Shown: piece after piece, positions 8,343 to 17,116 of the stretch
Layout of the letters: each line of letters begins with the position of its first letter
Numbering within the stretch: the stretch's first letter is position 1
Assembly (NCBI RefSeq): GCF_000332515.2
Contig: NZ_AOGZ02000014.1
Span: forward strand, 2,124,001 to 2,188,000
Length of the DNA: 64,000 nt
Origin: Leptospira wolbachii serovar Codice str. CDC
GTDB taxonomy: Bacteria > Spirochaetota > Leptospiria > Leptospirales > Leptospiraceae
Direction of reading: 5' to 3'
Program-made: the position numbers and the translations under genes
Notes under the pieces: model-generated
Databases searched by the model: none
The model's input: the letters and a program-made list of their open reading frames with translations, nothing else
What the model was told of the DNA's origin: nothing

Positions 8343-9511
8343 GAAACAGCTTCTCCAATTAAATTTGATGCATAAGAACTAAGATAAGACATTCCTTCTG
8401 GTTTGTCACATTGGAAAATTTGGCATCCTATATTTATAGAATCGTTTTCTCCTTTTTTTATACTTCTCAGACTTCCGTAAAAGGTATAAGGGGAAGAGTT
8501 AATTACCATTTGAAAAGATACAGGAGATCCTAGTGTTTTGTTTTCCATGATAGTTCCTGCGGGGAAGGTCATACCAATTCCACGTCCATCTTGACTTATA
8601 TCTCTAACGGGTGTTGTGCGAATTAGAGTTTCCCAATCTTTTGCATAAGCAAATTCCAGTTGGAATACAAATTCTTCCGCTTTTTGATCTAAAAAAGCAA
8701 GTAATGGTCCAATCCCTTCCGGCCCTTCGATATTTGATTGTAAAATGGGATTTCCCAGATCCGGTAAATTGCTGATGATTTCAAAGTAACCGAGTAAAAC
8801 TTTTCCATTTGAGAAAAATGGAAAAATCAAAGTGGATTTTGCATTGTTTAAAAGAAGTGAGTCCAAGTAAGAACGAATGTATATTTCGCTCAGTTTTTTG
8901 GGGGTAAAGAAACCTCTTTCTGTATAAAAAACTCTGCGATTCGCATCACGCACATAATACGGTGCTCTGGAAGTAGCAAGTGCTTCCATTAATTGTGTGT
9001 CTATGGCATAATAAAATCCAATTTGAATTTTTTTGATAAAATAACCGTAATTCGTTAACACTTGTTCCAGGTGGACTTGCCACTCGTTCAAAATTTGGTT
9101 GATAATAGAAGTTTTTCCATAAATAGAGATGACAGTTCCCAAATCTGCAGTCTGAGCCATTTTAAATTCGTAAGCAGAAATATCTTCAATGTTTGCTCGT
9201 TTTGCGGAACGTTCCAAGGGCTCTATGAGGATTTCATAAACTTGTTGTAAATCATCTTGGTAGGGGTTGACTGGTTTGACCCGAAGTTCGACTCTGTTTT
9301 CTTTTAAAACGCAAACGAGAGATTTTGGTTTTGAGACAATTGGTTCTGTGGTAACAATTGTGATATGAACTGATTTTAGGATGTCGTTTACTGCTACTGG
9401 ATTTTGAAGTGTAAACTTTTGTTTGGTATCCTTGTCTTGGAGAACCGTCGTAGTCAGTTTGGAAACGATTCCCAAAACCGTCCTTTGGTCAGTCAGTCTA
9501 TATTTTTTCAT
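8339..9511 (-). CDS. DUF1577-like protein with PilZ-like C-terminus
   Basis: A 390-residue soluble protein with no signal peptide. Its length and general composition fit the DUF1577 family, which I associate with Leptospira; the match is from memory. The C-terminal part (about 280-380) has a PilZ-like pattern: an arginine region, then VRDISQDGRGIGM resembling the D-x-S-x-x-G core of c-di-GMP binding PilZ domains, followed by beta-rich sequence. A full RxxxR switch motif is not clear, so nucleotide binding is an inference. It is the first gene of the minus-strand run, diverging from a secreted-protein gene only 12 bases away, so the two promoters must lie within or beyond each other's coding starts. 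Confidence 0.7.
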   Translation of the reverse strand: MKKYRLTDQRTVLGIVSKLTTTVLQDKDTKQKFTLQNPVAVNDILKSVHITIVTTEPIVSKPKSLVCVLKENRVELRVKPVNPYQDDLQQVYEILIEPLERSAKRANIEDISAYEFKMAQTADLGTVISIYGKTSIINQILNEWQVHLEQVLTNYGYFIKKIQIGFYYAIDTQLMEALATSRAPYYVRDANRRVFYTERGFFTPKKLSEIYIRSYLDSLLLNNAKSTLIFPFFSNGKVLLGYFEIISNLPDLGNPILQSNIEGPEGIGPLLAFLDQKAEEFVFQLEFAYAKDWETLIRTTPVRDISQDGRGIGMTFPAGTIMENKTLGSPVSFQMVINSSPYTFYGSLRSIKKGENDSINIGCQIFQCDKPEGMSYLSSYASNLIGEAVS

Positions 9512-9523
9512 GGTCTAAGCAGT

Positions 9524-10255
9524 ATGATACGTAAAATCCTAATTTTTGCCATAGTTTTTCCATCTTTTTTGCCTCTATGGGCAGAAAAACCAAAGTACCA
9601 GTACTTCGGAAAAGCATACGATCTGAGCACTGGAAAGTATATATACTCAGACAATCATAAAGAATATTATAATAATGGAAAGCATACCCATTCGGATATC
9701 GTTTATAAAGATGCTGAGGGAAAGGTATTCGGCACCAAACACATTGAATTCGATAAAAACTCAGAAGTGCCCACTTTCAAAACCGAAGACTTTAGAGATG
9801 GTTATACGGAAGGTGCAGATGTAAGGGGGAAATCCGTTCGTCTATTTTCGAAACGAAAAAAAGAAGATCCTCTTGCCGAACGAACCTATACTCCCAAAGG
9901 ACCAGCAGTGATGGATGGGGGATTTGATTATTTTGTAAGAAACAATTGGGAGACTTTAGCAAAAGGAGAAAGGATGTCCTTTCATTTCCTCGCACCCATC
10001 CAGTTAGATGATTATAAATTTGCTGCGGAAAAAATTCGAGATGGAGAATGGAAGGGAAGGCCTGCTTTATATTTACGATTGGAAGTGGATAATTTTATTT
10101 TGAAACAGGTTGTGAAACCCTTTCTTTTGGTTTATGATGTTCAAACCAGGAGAATTTTACAATTCGATGGGCTTTCAAATATCAATGATGAAAATGGGAA
10201 AAGTTTGAAAGTAAAAATTGTATATGATTATCCAAAGGAAGTATTGGAACCTTGA
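9524..10255 (+). CDS. Exported protein of unknown function
   Basis: A 243-residue protein starting at the ATG at 9524, where a clear signal peptide begins (MIRKILIF..., cleavage after PLWA). The longer open frame reaching back to 9404 runs antisense through the divergent DUF1577-like gene and is rejected. The mature protein is hydrophilic and rich in Lys, Asp and Tyr, with no recognised catalytic motif. It is probably a periplasmic soluble protein. Its stop overlaps the start of aat (TTGA), so the two genes are likely co-transcribed although a functional link is not obvious. Confidence 0.75.
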   Translation: MIRKILIFAIVFPSFLPLWAEKPKYQYFGKAYDLSTGKYIYSDNHKEYYNNGKHTHSDIVYKDAEGKVFGTKHIEFDKNSEVPTFKTEDFRDGYTEGADVRGKSVRLFSKRKKEDPLAERTYTPKGPAVMDGGFDYFVRNNWETLAKGERMSFHFLAPIQLDDYKFAAEKIRDGEWKGRPALYLRLEVDNFILKQVVKPFLLVYDVQTRRILQFDGLSNINDENGKSLKVKIVYDYPKEVLEP

Positions 10256-10917
10256 CACAAAGAAGTTTAGACCAATTTTTTAAAAATCCACGGACTTGGA
10301 AGGAAGACCTTGTCGCCGTGGGTGGAGATTTTTCCGTAGAGCGTTTGTTATATGCTTACAAACGTGGAATTTTTCCTTGGTCAGAAGATCCTATCCGTTG
10401 GTATTGTTTGGATCCCCGCGCTATCTTTGATTTACAACGAGTTCACTTTTCAAAAACAGTACTGCGTAAAGTCAGACAAGGTAAGTTTCGTATCACTTTC
10501 AATGAAGCTTTTCCGATTGTGATGCAAGCTTGTTCCTACAGAGAAAAAGATAATACTTGGATCACTCCAGGTTTTATTGAAGGATATTTAGAATTACACC
10601 GAATGGGTTGGGCTCATTCGGTAGAAGTGTGGAATGCAGAAAATATTTTGGTGGGCGGGGTATATGGAGTGGCTATTGGTAAATTCTTTGCCGGGGAAAG
10701 TATGTTTTCTTTTGAATCGGATGCGGGAAAGGTTGGGTTATACCATTTGTTCGAAAAATTAAGACAGTCGGGATTTGCACTTTTTGACACCCAACAACTC
10801 AATCATGTGACCTGGCAATTGGGTGCTTACGAAATTCCCAAACATTCCTATTTGGATCGCTTGGAACGTGCATTAGGTGATTCGAACCCTTGGATCATTC
10901 CACCTTCACTCGACTGA
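10252..10917 (+). CDS. aat: Leucyl/phenylalanyl-tRNA--protein transferase
   Basis: Aat adds Leu or Phe from aminoacyl-tRNA to proteins with N-terminal Lys or Arg, marking them for ClpS/ClpAP degradation. At 221 residues it is of normal length. Family landmarks are YKRGIFPWSEDPIRWYCLDPRA near the N-terminus (positions about 36-57), GGVYGVAIGKFFAGESMFS in the middle, and DTQQLNHVTWQLGA near the end. The start is TTG at 10252, overlapping the previous stop, with an AAAGGAAG ribosome-binding site upstream. The 3' end overlaps the convergent lipoprotein gene by 23 bases. Confidence 0.94.
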   Translation: MTQRSLDQFFKNPRTWKEDLVAVGGDFSVERLLYAYKRGIFPWSEDPIRWYCLDPRAIFDLQRVHFSKTVLRKVRQGKFRITFNEAFPIVMQACSYREKDNTWITPGFIEGYLELHRMGWAHSVEVWNAENILVGGVYGVAIGKFFAGESMFSFESDAGKVGLYHLFEKLRQSGFALFDTQQLNHVTWQLGAYEIPKHSYLDRLERALGDSNPWIIPPSLD

Positions 10918-11485
10918 ATTCATCCAATTCCACTTTCCACAATTTCTGAATTTCACCTGTAATGCTGTCCCATTCTTTATCACCTAACTTTGGTGCCTTA
11001 AAAGGATCAAAATTTGGATGGTTTTCCCAAAAAATATCCAATTCTGGTTTGGAAATGGTCGTTCTAAAAATTTCTGCTTCTTGGATTTCCGCATCAGGAT
11101 TGTTTTCTCCCTGAATGAAAAAAGGTTTGGAAAAACTTAGGGAAAGCCTATGAAACTGGTGCAGGGCTAATGCATAACCAACTCGCAGAAGCACCAAACT
11201 ATGGTATTCTGTATTGGTTTTCCGGTAGTCTGATGCATCATTGAAGGTGAGTGCTGAGTTACTACCATAAGTGATATGAACTTCGTTTTTTTTGTCCACA
11301 TCCACACCGGATTCAAATCGTTTAAATTCTTTTCCTAAGATTTTTGGCAAAACTAAATTCGAAAAACTGATCAGGTTTTCTTGGTTTCCATCACGAAGAG
11401 AAGTGATTTCCTGAATGGTAACTTCTTTCGGCTGGCAACCAATGAGTAGAACAGCAGTTACAAGCAAATTGAGAACAAGTTTCAT
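10895..11485 (-). CDS. Putative lipoprotein
   Basis: A 196-residue protein starting at the ATG at 11485, one base after the upstream TAA. From there the N-terminus is a short lipoprotein signal (MKLVLNLLVTAVL, lipobox LIGC with the lipidated Cys near residue 17). The longer frame from 11515 would add a charged extension and overlap the previous gene, so it is rejected. The mature part has no recognised domain; mixed helix and strand is likely. It follows the Mpo1-like gene closely and converges with aat. Confidence 0.75.
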   Translation of the reverse strand: MKLVLNLLVTAVLLIGCQPKEVTIQEITSLRDGNQENLISFSNLVLPKILGKEFKRFESGVDVDKKNEVHITYGSNSALTFNDASDYRKTNTEYHSLVLLRVGYALALHQFHRLSLSFSKPFFIQGENNPDAEIQEAEIFRTTISKPELDIFWENHPNFDPFKAPKLGDKEWDSITGEIQKLWKVELDEFSRVKVE

Positions 11486-11486
11486 C

Positions 11487-11822
11487 TTAACCTTTATTTG
11501 ACTTAATTTTGGCAAATTCTACATCAATACGACCAGTTAACATTTTGAAATACATGATCCAATCCGACACAAAAGAATAAAATGGATAGATAAAGGTTGC
11601 TGGTCGGTTCCCTTCGACGAAAAAATGTCCGATCCATGCAAAGAAATACCCACTAACAAGGGCGCAGGCTAAGATATAGAATTTACCAGTGGATACAAAT
11701 CCAAGGATACATCCTAATGCTAGGCTTGATCCAACAAAGTGAAGAGCTCGGTTGAACGGATGACTATGTTCTTCCAGATAAAACGGGAAAAAATCTTTCA
11801 ATGTTTTGTATTTCTTTTCCAT
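11487..11822 (-). CDS. Mpo1/DUF962-like membrane protein
   Basis: A 111-residue protein of the DUF962 family, whose yeast member Mpo1 is an Fe(II)-dependent dioxygenase in 2-hydroxy fatty acid alpha-oxidation. Landmarks visible are FYLEEHSHPFNRALHFVG near residues 14-31 and AWIGHFFVEGNRPATF near 62-77; these carry the conserved histidines and the EGN-x-P signature. Hydrophobic segments between and after these motifs suggest membrane insertion. At 111 residues it is at the short end of the family. Catalytic activity in bacteria is inferred from the family only. It is followed one base later by the lipoprotein gene. Confidence 0.85.
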   Translation of the reverse strand: MEKKYKTLKDFFPFYLEEHSHPFNRALHFVGSSLALGCILGFVSTGKFYILACALVSGYFFAWIGHFFVEGNRPATFIYPFYSFVSDWIMYFKMLTGRIDVEFAKIKSNKG

Positions 11823-12037
11823 ATAGGGTTCCTCGCATTTGATCTTAGTAGATATTTTAACTTTGCCAAGACAAAAATGATTCTAAATATTAGAGTTTAT
11901 CCCTAGTTTTTTCGGCTATATTCGATAAATCTGATATGATTTTAAAATTGTGTTGCGCGTTAGTGGGTACTGCCTAATTTGCATTAACATTTAGAATCTA
12001 ACAGAGAGTTAAATTTAGCAAGAAAGCAGGAGAATGT
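11823..12037. other. Intergenic region, divergent promoters expected
   Basis: About 215 bases between the divergently transcribed Mpo1-like gene and the zinc-finger-like gene. It is AT-rich and must hold promoters for both. I could not choose a convincing -35/-10 pair, and I see no open frame, tRNA or strong hairpin. Confidence 0.4.
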
Positions 12038-12324
12038 ATGAAACCTAAATCGATTAAACCGGATGAGCTGAGTAAGATTTTTGCCGAACTAAAAAAAGGT
12101 GAAGAGTCTGCAATTGGTAGCTATTTGGTAAAAGGGGTTCGCCTTCAAATCAGTAAGTACAATCTTTCCGGTGCAGAACGAGTTCAATTGTTATATAAAC
12201 GAAGAAGAACCCAAGGGATGTGTATTGTATGCGGAAAAAAGTTACAAAGAAAAATCCATCTACAGACCAACTCTATAGATTATGCGAAGAACACCGCAAT
12301 AAGATTGATAAAGGTTCTAAATAA
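12038..12324 (+). CDS. Small zinc-finger-like protein requiring a -1 frameshift
   Basis: Read straight, the ATG at 12038 gives 99 residues ending at 12337, with a C-terminal tail that looks random. Shifting by -1 at A-AAA-AAG (12235-12241) gives a 95-residue protein ending at TAA 12322-12324. Its C-terminus then reads VTKKNPSTDQLYRLCEEH and on to KGSK. This completes a CxxC-x17-CxxH zinc-ribbon pattern begun by CIVC in the first frame, and supplies the LC-x-x-H ending expected after an RRRTQGMCIVCGKK-type segment. The gene is therefore either decoded by programmed -1 slippage at a dnaX-type slippery site, or carries a one-base deletion in an A7 run, real or from sequencing. The start has AGGAG nine bases upstream. 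Function is unknown, possibly nucleic-acid binding. Confidence 0.6.
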
Positions 12325-12329
12325 CCATT

Positions 12330-12506
12330 TCACTTGAGAGAGTTTCCCGCTTTTCTTTGCGGGAGCTCACTCCAAATTCTTTCCCTTTCTTCCTCGCTCA
12401 TCGCAGACCAATTTCCAATTTCTTCAATAGTGCGAAAACAACCAGCACAGAGCCCTGAATCTGGGTCCATCATACAGACTTTGGTACAAGGCGATTTTAG
12501 TGACAT
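12330..12506 (-). CDS. DUF1289-family small cysteine protein
   Basis: A 58-residue protein read from ATG at 12506 to TGA at 12330-12332. It matches the DUF1289 pattern: SPCTKVCMMDPDSGLCAGC then FRTIEEIGNWSAMSEEERERI. Four cysteines (7, 11, 20, 23) are arranged for metal or Fe-S binding. Proteins of this family are annotated as predicted Fe-S proteins of unknown role. It converges with the frameshifted zinc-finger-like gene, leaving five bases if that gene ends at 12324. Confidence 0.85.
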   Translation of the reverse strand: MSLKSPCTKVCMMDPDSGLCAGCFRTIEEIGNWSAMSEEERERIWSELPQRKAGNSLK

Positions 12507-12592
12507 AGGCCTTAAAATAGTAAATTTTTATAAATTTTCCTAAGCTAGTTTCGGAATCCGTCGATCCTTCCCATAAGGGAAAAGGAATTCGC

Positions 12593-13105
12593 ATGTTGGA
12601 TTGGGTAGAATCACTTAGAAGTTTATTTACTAATGAAATAGACTGTTACAAGCGCCTTCTGGAATTGGAAGGCAAAAAAAGAGCTGCGATCCATTCTGCG
12701 GACGGAAAATCCCTAGAGTCTTTCGTTAAAGAAAGTTATCATATTATGGTGGAAGCCTCCGAATTGGAACGAATTCGAATGAAGGCCATCGAAGATGTCT
12801 ATGAAAAGGAAAAATTCACGAAAGACGAATCTTCCATCACACTTACAAATTTTTTAAACCAATTGGATCGTGAGTCCAATTTTAAACTAAAAACCTTTGC
12901 TTTAGAATTAAAGAAAGTAGTGGCCGATCTGAAAGACGCCATCATCACCAATGACAAACTCTTAAAAACAAGAAAAGAGTTTTTGCAAACAACTGTTGAC
13001 TCTTTGCAAGAGTTATCGAAAGAAAAAGTTTATACCTCACACAAACAACCGACAAGGCGTGGGCAGGGCCAAAAAGGCGCGATCATTTTGAACGCGACTG
13101 CCTAG
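12593..13105 (+). CDS. flgN: FlgN-like flagellar hook-junction chaperone
   Basis: A 170-residue, highly charged, almost all-helical protein directly upstream of flgK and flgL. FlgN chaperones bind the C-termini of FlgK and FlgL before export. The helical content and position support the assignment; sequence conservation in this family is low. The C-terminal 20 residues are basic and glycine-rich and look disordered. The ATG has AAAGGAATTCGC upstream, a good ribosome-binding site. This is the first gene of the flagellar operon; an AT-rich promoter region lies at 12507-12592. Confidence 0.8.
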   Translation: MLDWVESLRSLFTNEIDCYKRLLELEGKKRAAIHSADGKSLESFVKESYHIMVEASELERIRMKAIEDVYEKEKFTKDESSITLTNFLNQLDRESNFKLKTFALELKKVVADLKDAIITNDKLLKTRKEFLQTTVDSLQELSKEKVYTSHKQPTRRGQGQKGAIILNATA

Positions 13106-13114
13106 GAGAATCGT

Positions 13115-15028
13115 ATGGGATCAACATTCCAAGGAATTGAAATAGGGAAACGAGGACTTTCGGTCCACCAACAAGCGATCCAAACCACAGGTCATAACAT
13201 ATCCAATGCGGATAACAAACATTATGCTCGCCAACGAGTGGTAATGAACAGTATGGATCCAATTTATGATCCAGCTTTCAACCGCGCCGAAGTTCCCGGT
13301 CAAATTGGCCAAGGGGTAAAAATTTCTGAAATTGAAAGGGTTCGTGATAATTTCATCGATGACCGTATCATTGACTCTTCTTCTCTCAAAGAATATTGGG
13401 GCAAAAAAAACGACTACCTATACCAAGTAGAAACAGTATTTAATGAACCAACAGGGACTACACTTCGTTCCATGATGGATCAGTTCTGGTCTTCTTGGGA
13501 AGATCTTTCAAATTATCCAGAAGAAACCGCACATAGAGCTGTGGTTCAAGAGAAAGCAGAAGCGCTTGGTTCTCGAATGGAAGATGTGTATCGCAAACTG
13601 TCTCTTCTCCGAGATCAGTCCAATCGTGAAATTGAATCGAAGGTAAACCATTTAAATACGGTTGCTGAAAATATCAAATCTCTGAACGAAAAAATCACAA
13701 AATCACAAGCATTAGGTGACAACCCGAATGACCTTCTCGACAGAAGGGACGAACTTTTACAAGAACTTGCGGGAATGGCGGACATTACCATTGGCCGCAG
13801 TGACGAAGATGAACTCATGGTTTTTATTGGCCAACAGATCCTTGTTCAAGGACAAAAAGTCCATAAAATCGATCTCGTTGGAAACCCGAATAACGATGGG
13901 CTTCTTGACTTGAAATGGTCCCAGACAGGGGACACTGTTTTACTTCGTCAGGGAAGTATCCAAGCTCTATACGAAATCCGTGATAAGATCTTGGTTGAGA
14001 AAATCAATGCCGTAGATGCCCTTGCCATCAATGCCATGGATGTCATCAACGAAATCCACAAAGATGGATTTGGGCTAAATGGAAAAACCAATTTAAACTT
14101 TTTTGAAAGCCGCGCCCTTGCCACCAATACCTTCGGGGAAATCGATACAGACGGCGATGGATTAAACGATAAAACCGCTGTGTTTCGTGTGACAGGTCGC
14201 ACATCCATTGATGCGGATCGTCCCATTGGAATTTCCGGAACCATGCGTTTTTTAAAAGCAAGTCCTGGTGGGGAAACAGAGGTTCTTGTTCCTTATTCCA
14301 AAGATGACACTTTGAATGCAGTGATCAAACGAATCAATCGTTCGGAAACGGGTGTAGTTGCTTACATGTCGCATGACAACCAGTTGGCGCTAAAAGCAAC
14401 GACAAACTCGCTGGATAAAAAAGAAAACTTTATGATTCGTCACTTAGAAGATTCCGGCGAACTCTTAGTTGGTCTTACCGGAATTCTAACGGCAACAGGA
14501 GTGGCAGGATCTTTTGATTATCGAAAAATTGGTGAGATCAACAAGTTCCAAGCCAATGCACAAGACATCACTCTCACACCGATGTATCATCCCTCTTCTT
14601 TCTTTAAAATGTCTGAAGATGTAAGAAACAATCCGGCAAACATTGCGGCGGCCCGTGGAAAGGATGTGAATGGATCGGGTGACTACAACTCACCTAACGG
14701 CCAAAAGGACGGATCCAATGCTCTTCTCATTGCTGCAGCGCTCCGAGAAAAACCGGTGATGTTTGATTATTCCAAAACAACGGATGATTTTTACAACTCC
14801 CTGATTTCTAGACTCGGAACAGAAGCTCGCGAAGCAAAACAAGAGTATACAACACAAAATGAACTGATGGTGGAACTTGAAAACATGCGTCAGTCTGTGA
14901 TGGGTGTGAACTTGGATGAAGAGATGGCCAATATGGTTCAGTTCCAACAGTCCTATAACGCATCCGCAAGAATGATCTCCACACTCAATGAAATGTTGGA
15001 TACCATCATCAATAGGTTAGGTGTATAA
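13115..15028 (+). CDS. flgK: Flagellar hook-associated protein 1 FlgK
   Basis: A 637-residue protein that forms the first hook-filament junction layer. The N-terminus has the axial-protein pattern ([20 protein letters not shown] then [16 protein letters not shown]), and the C-terminus has the matching coiled region ([23 protein letters not shown]) that packs against it. The middle region is the variable surface domain. In Leptospira the filament lies in the periplasm, so this junction is periplasmic. AGGAG precedes the ATG by seven bases. It is followed two bases later by flgL. Confidence 0.96.
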   Translation: MGSTFQGIEIGKRGLSVHQQAIQTTGHNISNADNKHYARQRVVMNSMDPIYDPAFNRAEVPGQIGQGVKISEIERVRDNFIDDRIIDSSSLKEYWGKKNDYLYQVETVFNEPTGTTLRSMMDQFWSSWEDLSNYPEETAHRAVVQEKAEALGSRMEDVYRKLSLLRDQSNREIESKVNHLNTVAENIKSLNEKITKSQALGDNPNDLLDRRDELLQELAGMADITIGRSDEDELMVFIGQQILVQGQKVHKIDLVGNPNNDGLLDLKWSQTGDTVLLRQGSIQALYEIRDKILVEKINAVDALAINAMDVINEIHKDGFGLNGKTNLNFFESRALATNTFGEIDTDGDGLNDKTAVFRVTGRTSIDADRPIGISGTMRFLKASPGGETEVLVPYSKDDTLNAVIKRINRSETGVVAYMSHDNQLALKATTNSLDKKENFMIRHLEDSGELLVGLTGILTATGVAGSFDYRKIGEINKFQANAQDITLTPMYHPSSFFKMSEDVRNNPANIAAARGKDVNGSGDYNSPNGQKDGSNALLIAAALREKPVMFDYSKTTDDFYNSLISRLGTEAREAKQEYTTQNELMVELENMRQSVMGVNLDEEMANMVQFQQSYNASARMISTLNEMLDTIINRLGV

Positions 15029-15030
15029 AA

Positions 15031-16299
15031 ATGATTCGAATCACTAACATGATGCAGAACAATTCCTTGGTGCGGAACTTAAACCGCCACCAAGTGGCTA
15101 TGGACGAAACCCAAACCCAACTGGGGACGGGATTAAAAATCCGCAAACCTTCGGACGATCCAGGGGCTGCCACAAACCAAATGTACTTTCGTTCCCGATT
15201 GAACGAACTTTCTCAGTATGAGGAAAACATTGGGGATGGATACCAAAGGTTACAACAAATCGATGGTGTTCTCGACAAAATGGGAGAAATTTTCCAAAGA
15301 GCTCGGGTTCTTACGGTGCAAGCCGGAAACGGAATTTACCAAGGGGACAAGGGTTTTGAATTGGAAGTGGCTATCGGTAAAGAGATAGACCAACATTTAC
15401 GTGCGATTGTAGATCTTGCGAACGCTCGGGATGCTACCGGACAACCTTTGTTTGGTGGTCATGTGATTGAACGTCCTCCTTTTGAACCAATTGAATCTAA
15501 AATCAAAGGTTTACAAGGCCTTGAACTCAAAAACCAATACGTGGGAGTTGAGTATCGTGGTGATATCGGCGAACAACTCCGCGAAATTGAAAAGGGCGAA
15601 TACATCCCGATCACCATTCCTGGTAACAAAGTGTTTTGGGGAACGAACGTAAGCGTCACTTCCAAGGTGGACAACTCTGCTTACCAAGCCACTTCCGACC
15701 AAAAGTTCAAAATTGATGGAGTAGAGATCCATGTCTCCGTGGGTGATACCATTGATGATGTGATTGATAAAATTAACAATGCTCCATTGGAAGTGAAAGC
15801 AAGTAAACTTGCCCAAGATAACGTTTCTATTTCCTCTACAGCGCCTCACCAAATATGGTTGGAAGATGTGGATGGAGGGACAGTTCTTCGTGACATTGGG
15901 CTTGTGGAACCAAGTGCGAGTGAACCACCGAATAACTTCTCTAAGTCGGCGACAGTAACTGGACTTTCAGTCTTTGATGTTCTCATCCAACTCAGAAATG
16001 ACCTCATCCAAAAAGACCAAGAACGAATTGGTGGAAGGGATTTGGGTGATTTGGACTTAGCGTTGGAAAATATCCTTCGTCATCGGGCAACGATTGGGGC
16101 TCGTATGAATCGTTTGGAACAACATGAAGATCGAGTCTCTTACGACAAAATGTATATGACAGAGCTTCTGGCTAAAAATGAAGGGATTGATTTTCCAGAA
16201 ACGATAATGAATATGAAGTGGTTAGAAACAATTCATAGTTATGCGCTCAATGTCGGTTCTAAAATTATCAAACCAACTTTGATGGATTTCCTTCGGTAA
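15031..16299 (+). CDS. flgL: Flagellar hook-associated protein 3 FlgL
   Basis: A 422-residue flagellin-like junction protein. The N-terminal helix carries RITNMMQNNSLVRNLNRHQ and the conserved SDDPGAATNQM segment typical of FlgL and flagellin. The C-terminal helix has the family ENILRHRATIGARMNRLE pattern. The central part is variable and longer than in enteric FlgL (about 317 residues). It follows flgK by two bases, consistent with the chaperone FlgN serving both. Confidence 0.94.
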   Translation: MIRITNMMQNNSLVRNLNRHQVAMDETQTQLGTGLKIRKPSDDPGAATNQMYFRSRLNELSQYEENIGDGYQRLQQIDGVLDKMGEIFQRARVLTVQAGNGIYQGDKGFELEVAIGKEIDQHLRAIVDLANARDATGQPLFGGHVIERPPFEPIESKIKGLQGLELKNQYVGVEYRGDIGEQLREIEKGEYIPITIPGNKVFWGTNVSVTSKVDNSAYQATSDQKFKIDGVEIHVSVGDTIDDVIDKINNAPLEVKASKLAQDNVSISSTAPHQIWLEDVDGGTVLRDIGLVEPSASEPPNNFSKSATVTGLSVFDVLIQLRNDLIQKDQERIGGRDLGDLDLALENILRHRATIGARMNRLEQHEDRVSYDKMYMTELLAKNEGIDFPETIMNMKWLETIHSYALNVGSKIIKPTLMDFLR

Positions 16300-16351
16300 A
16301 AGAAACTAAATGACGGAAATATTAGAAAGAATAGAAACTACAGGAACTAGA

Positions 16352-16813
16352 ATGTCGGTAACGATTCACACAAAACCTTTCGGAACCATCCAAGTGGACT
16401 CCAAACAAATCTTAAAATTCCCTCAAGGATTGTTAGGGTTTGATGAATTTGATGAATACGCACTCATCGAAGAGAGTGCCGAAAGTCCTTTCAAATGGTT
16501 ACAATCCACAAAAGAATCGGGACTGGCATTTATTGTCATCCAACCTGAACTATTTATGAACGACTATAAACCGGCAATTTCTGATGAGGAACTCCATGAC
16601 ATTGGACTTGGTTCTTGGAAAGAAGGACTTATTTTCCTCATAGTCACTATTCCTCATGACAATCCTAAAGGAATGACTGCGAACTTACAAGGGCCTATCA
16701 TTCTCAATGGAAAAGAGGGAAAGGGAAAACAATGTATTTCTCGAGATGAAAATCATCCAATACGAAAAAACATCATTGAGTCTATGGAAGAGATGTCTTC
16801 CGAAAAGGTATAA
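16352..16813 (+). CDS. fliW: Flagellar assembly factor FliW
   Basis: FliW binds CsrA and relieves its repression of flagellin translation, so coupling filament assembly to flagellin synthesis. I choose the ATG at 16352 (153 residues). It has AGGA six bases upstream and starts at the family's normal N-terminus (VTIHTKPFGTIQVD). An ATG at 16310 in the same frame would add 14 residues and has no clear ribosome-binding site. Landmarks are FPQGLLGFDEF and PFKWLQSTKESGLAFIV. The gene lies directly before csrA, the classic partnership. Confidence 0.93.
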   Translation: MSVTIHTKPFGTIQVDSKQILKFPQGLLGFDEFDEYALIEESAESPFKWLQSTKESGLAFIVIQPELFMNDYKPAISDEELHDIGLGSWKEGLIFLIVTIPHDNPKGMTANLQGPIILNGKEGKGKQCISRDENHPIRKNIIESMEEMSSEKV

Positions 16814-16816
16814 TCC

Positions 16817-17056
16817 GTGTTAGTTCTTGCAAGGAGGAGCAACCAATCCATTATGATCGGTGACGATATCGAAATTGTCATTGTAGATATTAAGGGTGAC
16901 CAAGTAAAGATTGGTGTAAAGGCTCCAAAAAATGTTTCCGTTCATCGTGCGGAAGTGTATAAAGAAATCCAGGAAGAAAATAAAAAAGCTGCCGGCGCTA
17001 ACATCAAACCTGAAGATTTGGGCAAACTTGGCGATTTGTTCAAAAAGAAAACTTAA
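16817..17056 (+). CDS. csrA: Carbon storage regulator CsrA
   Basis: A 79-residue RNA-binding translational regulator. The start is GTG at 16817. The [21 protein letters not shown]-terminus and [19 protein letters not shown] core are diagnostic; Arg in VHRAEV is the RNA-contact residue. The C-terminal tail is about 18 residues longer than the E. coli protein (61 residues), as is common when CsrA pairs with FliW, whose binding uses that extension. It is three bases downstream of fliW. Confidence 0.96.
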   Translation: MLVLARRSNQSIMIGDDIEIVIVDIKGDQVKIGVKAPKNVSVHRAEVYKEIQEENKKAAGANIKPEDLGKLGDLFKKKT

Positions 17057-17075
17057 CTTGATCTTTCGCTAGATT

Positions 17076-17099
17076 AGAGTTTCCCTGGAATTTAACTCT
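17076..17099 (+). promoter_or_regulatory. Hairpin with GGA in the loop between csrA and the next gene
   Basis: AGAGTT (17076-17081) pairs with AACTCT (17094-17099), with a 12-base loop containing CTGGAA. A second GGA lies just after it in GGGGAG, the probable ribosome-binding site of the next gene. CsrA typically binds A-x-GGA motifs, often in hairpin loops overlapping ribosome-binding sites. There is no T-run, so it is not a normal terminator. CsrA control here is an inference. Confidence 0.35.
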
Positions 17100-17116
17100 G
17101 GGGAGTATCTTTAACT

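Noticed and set aside
9404..9523. Longer N-terminus for the exported protein ending at 10255
   Set aside because: It runs antisense through the start of the divergent gene and hides the signal peptide that begins at the ATG at 9524.
12325..12337. In-frame C-terminus of the zinc-finger-like gene ending at 12337
   Set aside because: The tail looks random, overlaps the DUF1289 gene, and lacks the second half of the zinc motif that the -1 frame supplies.
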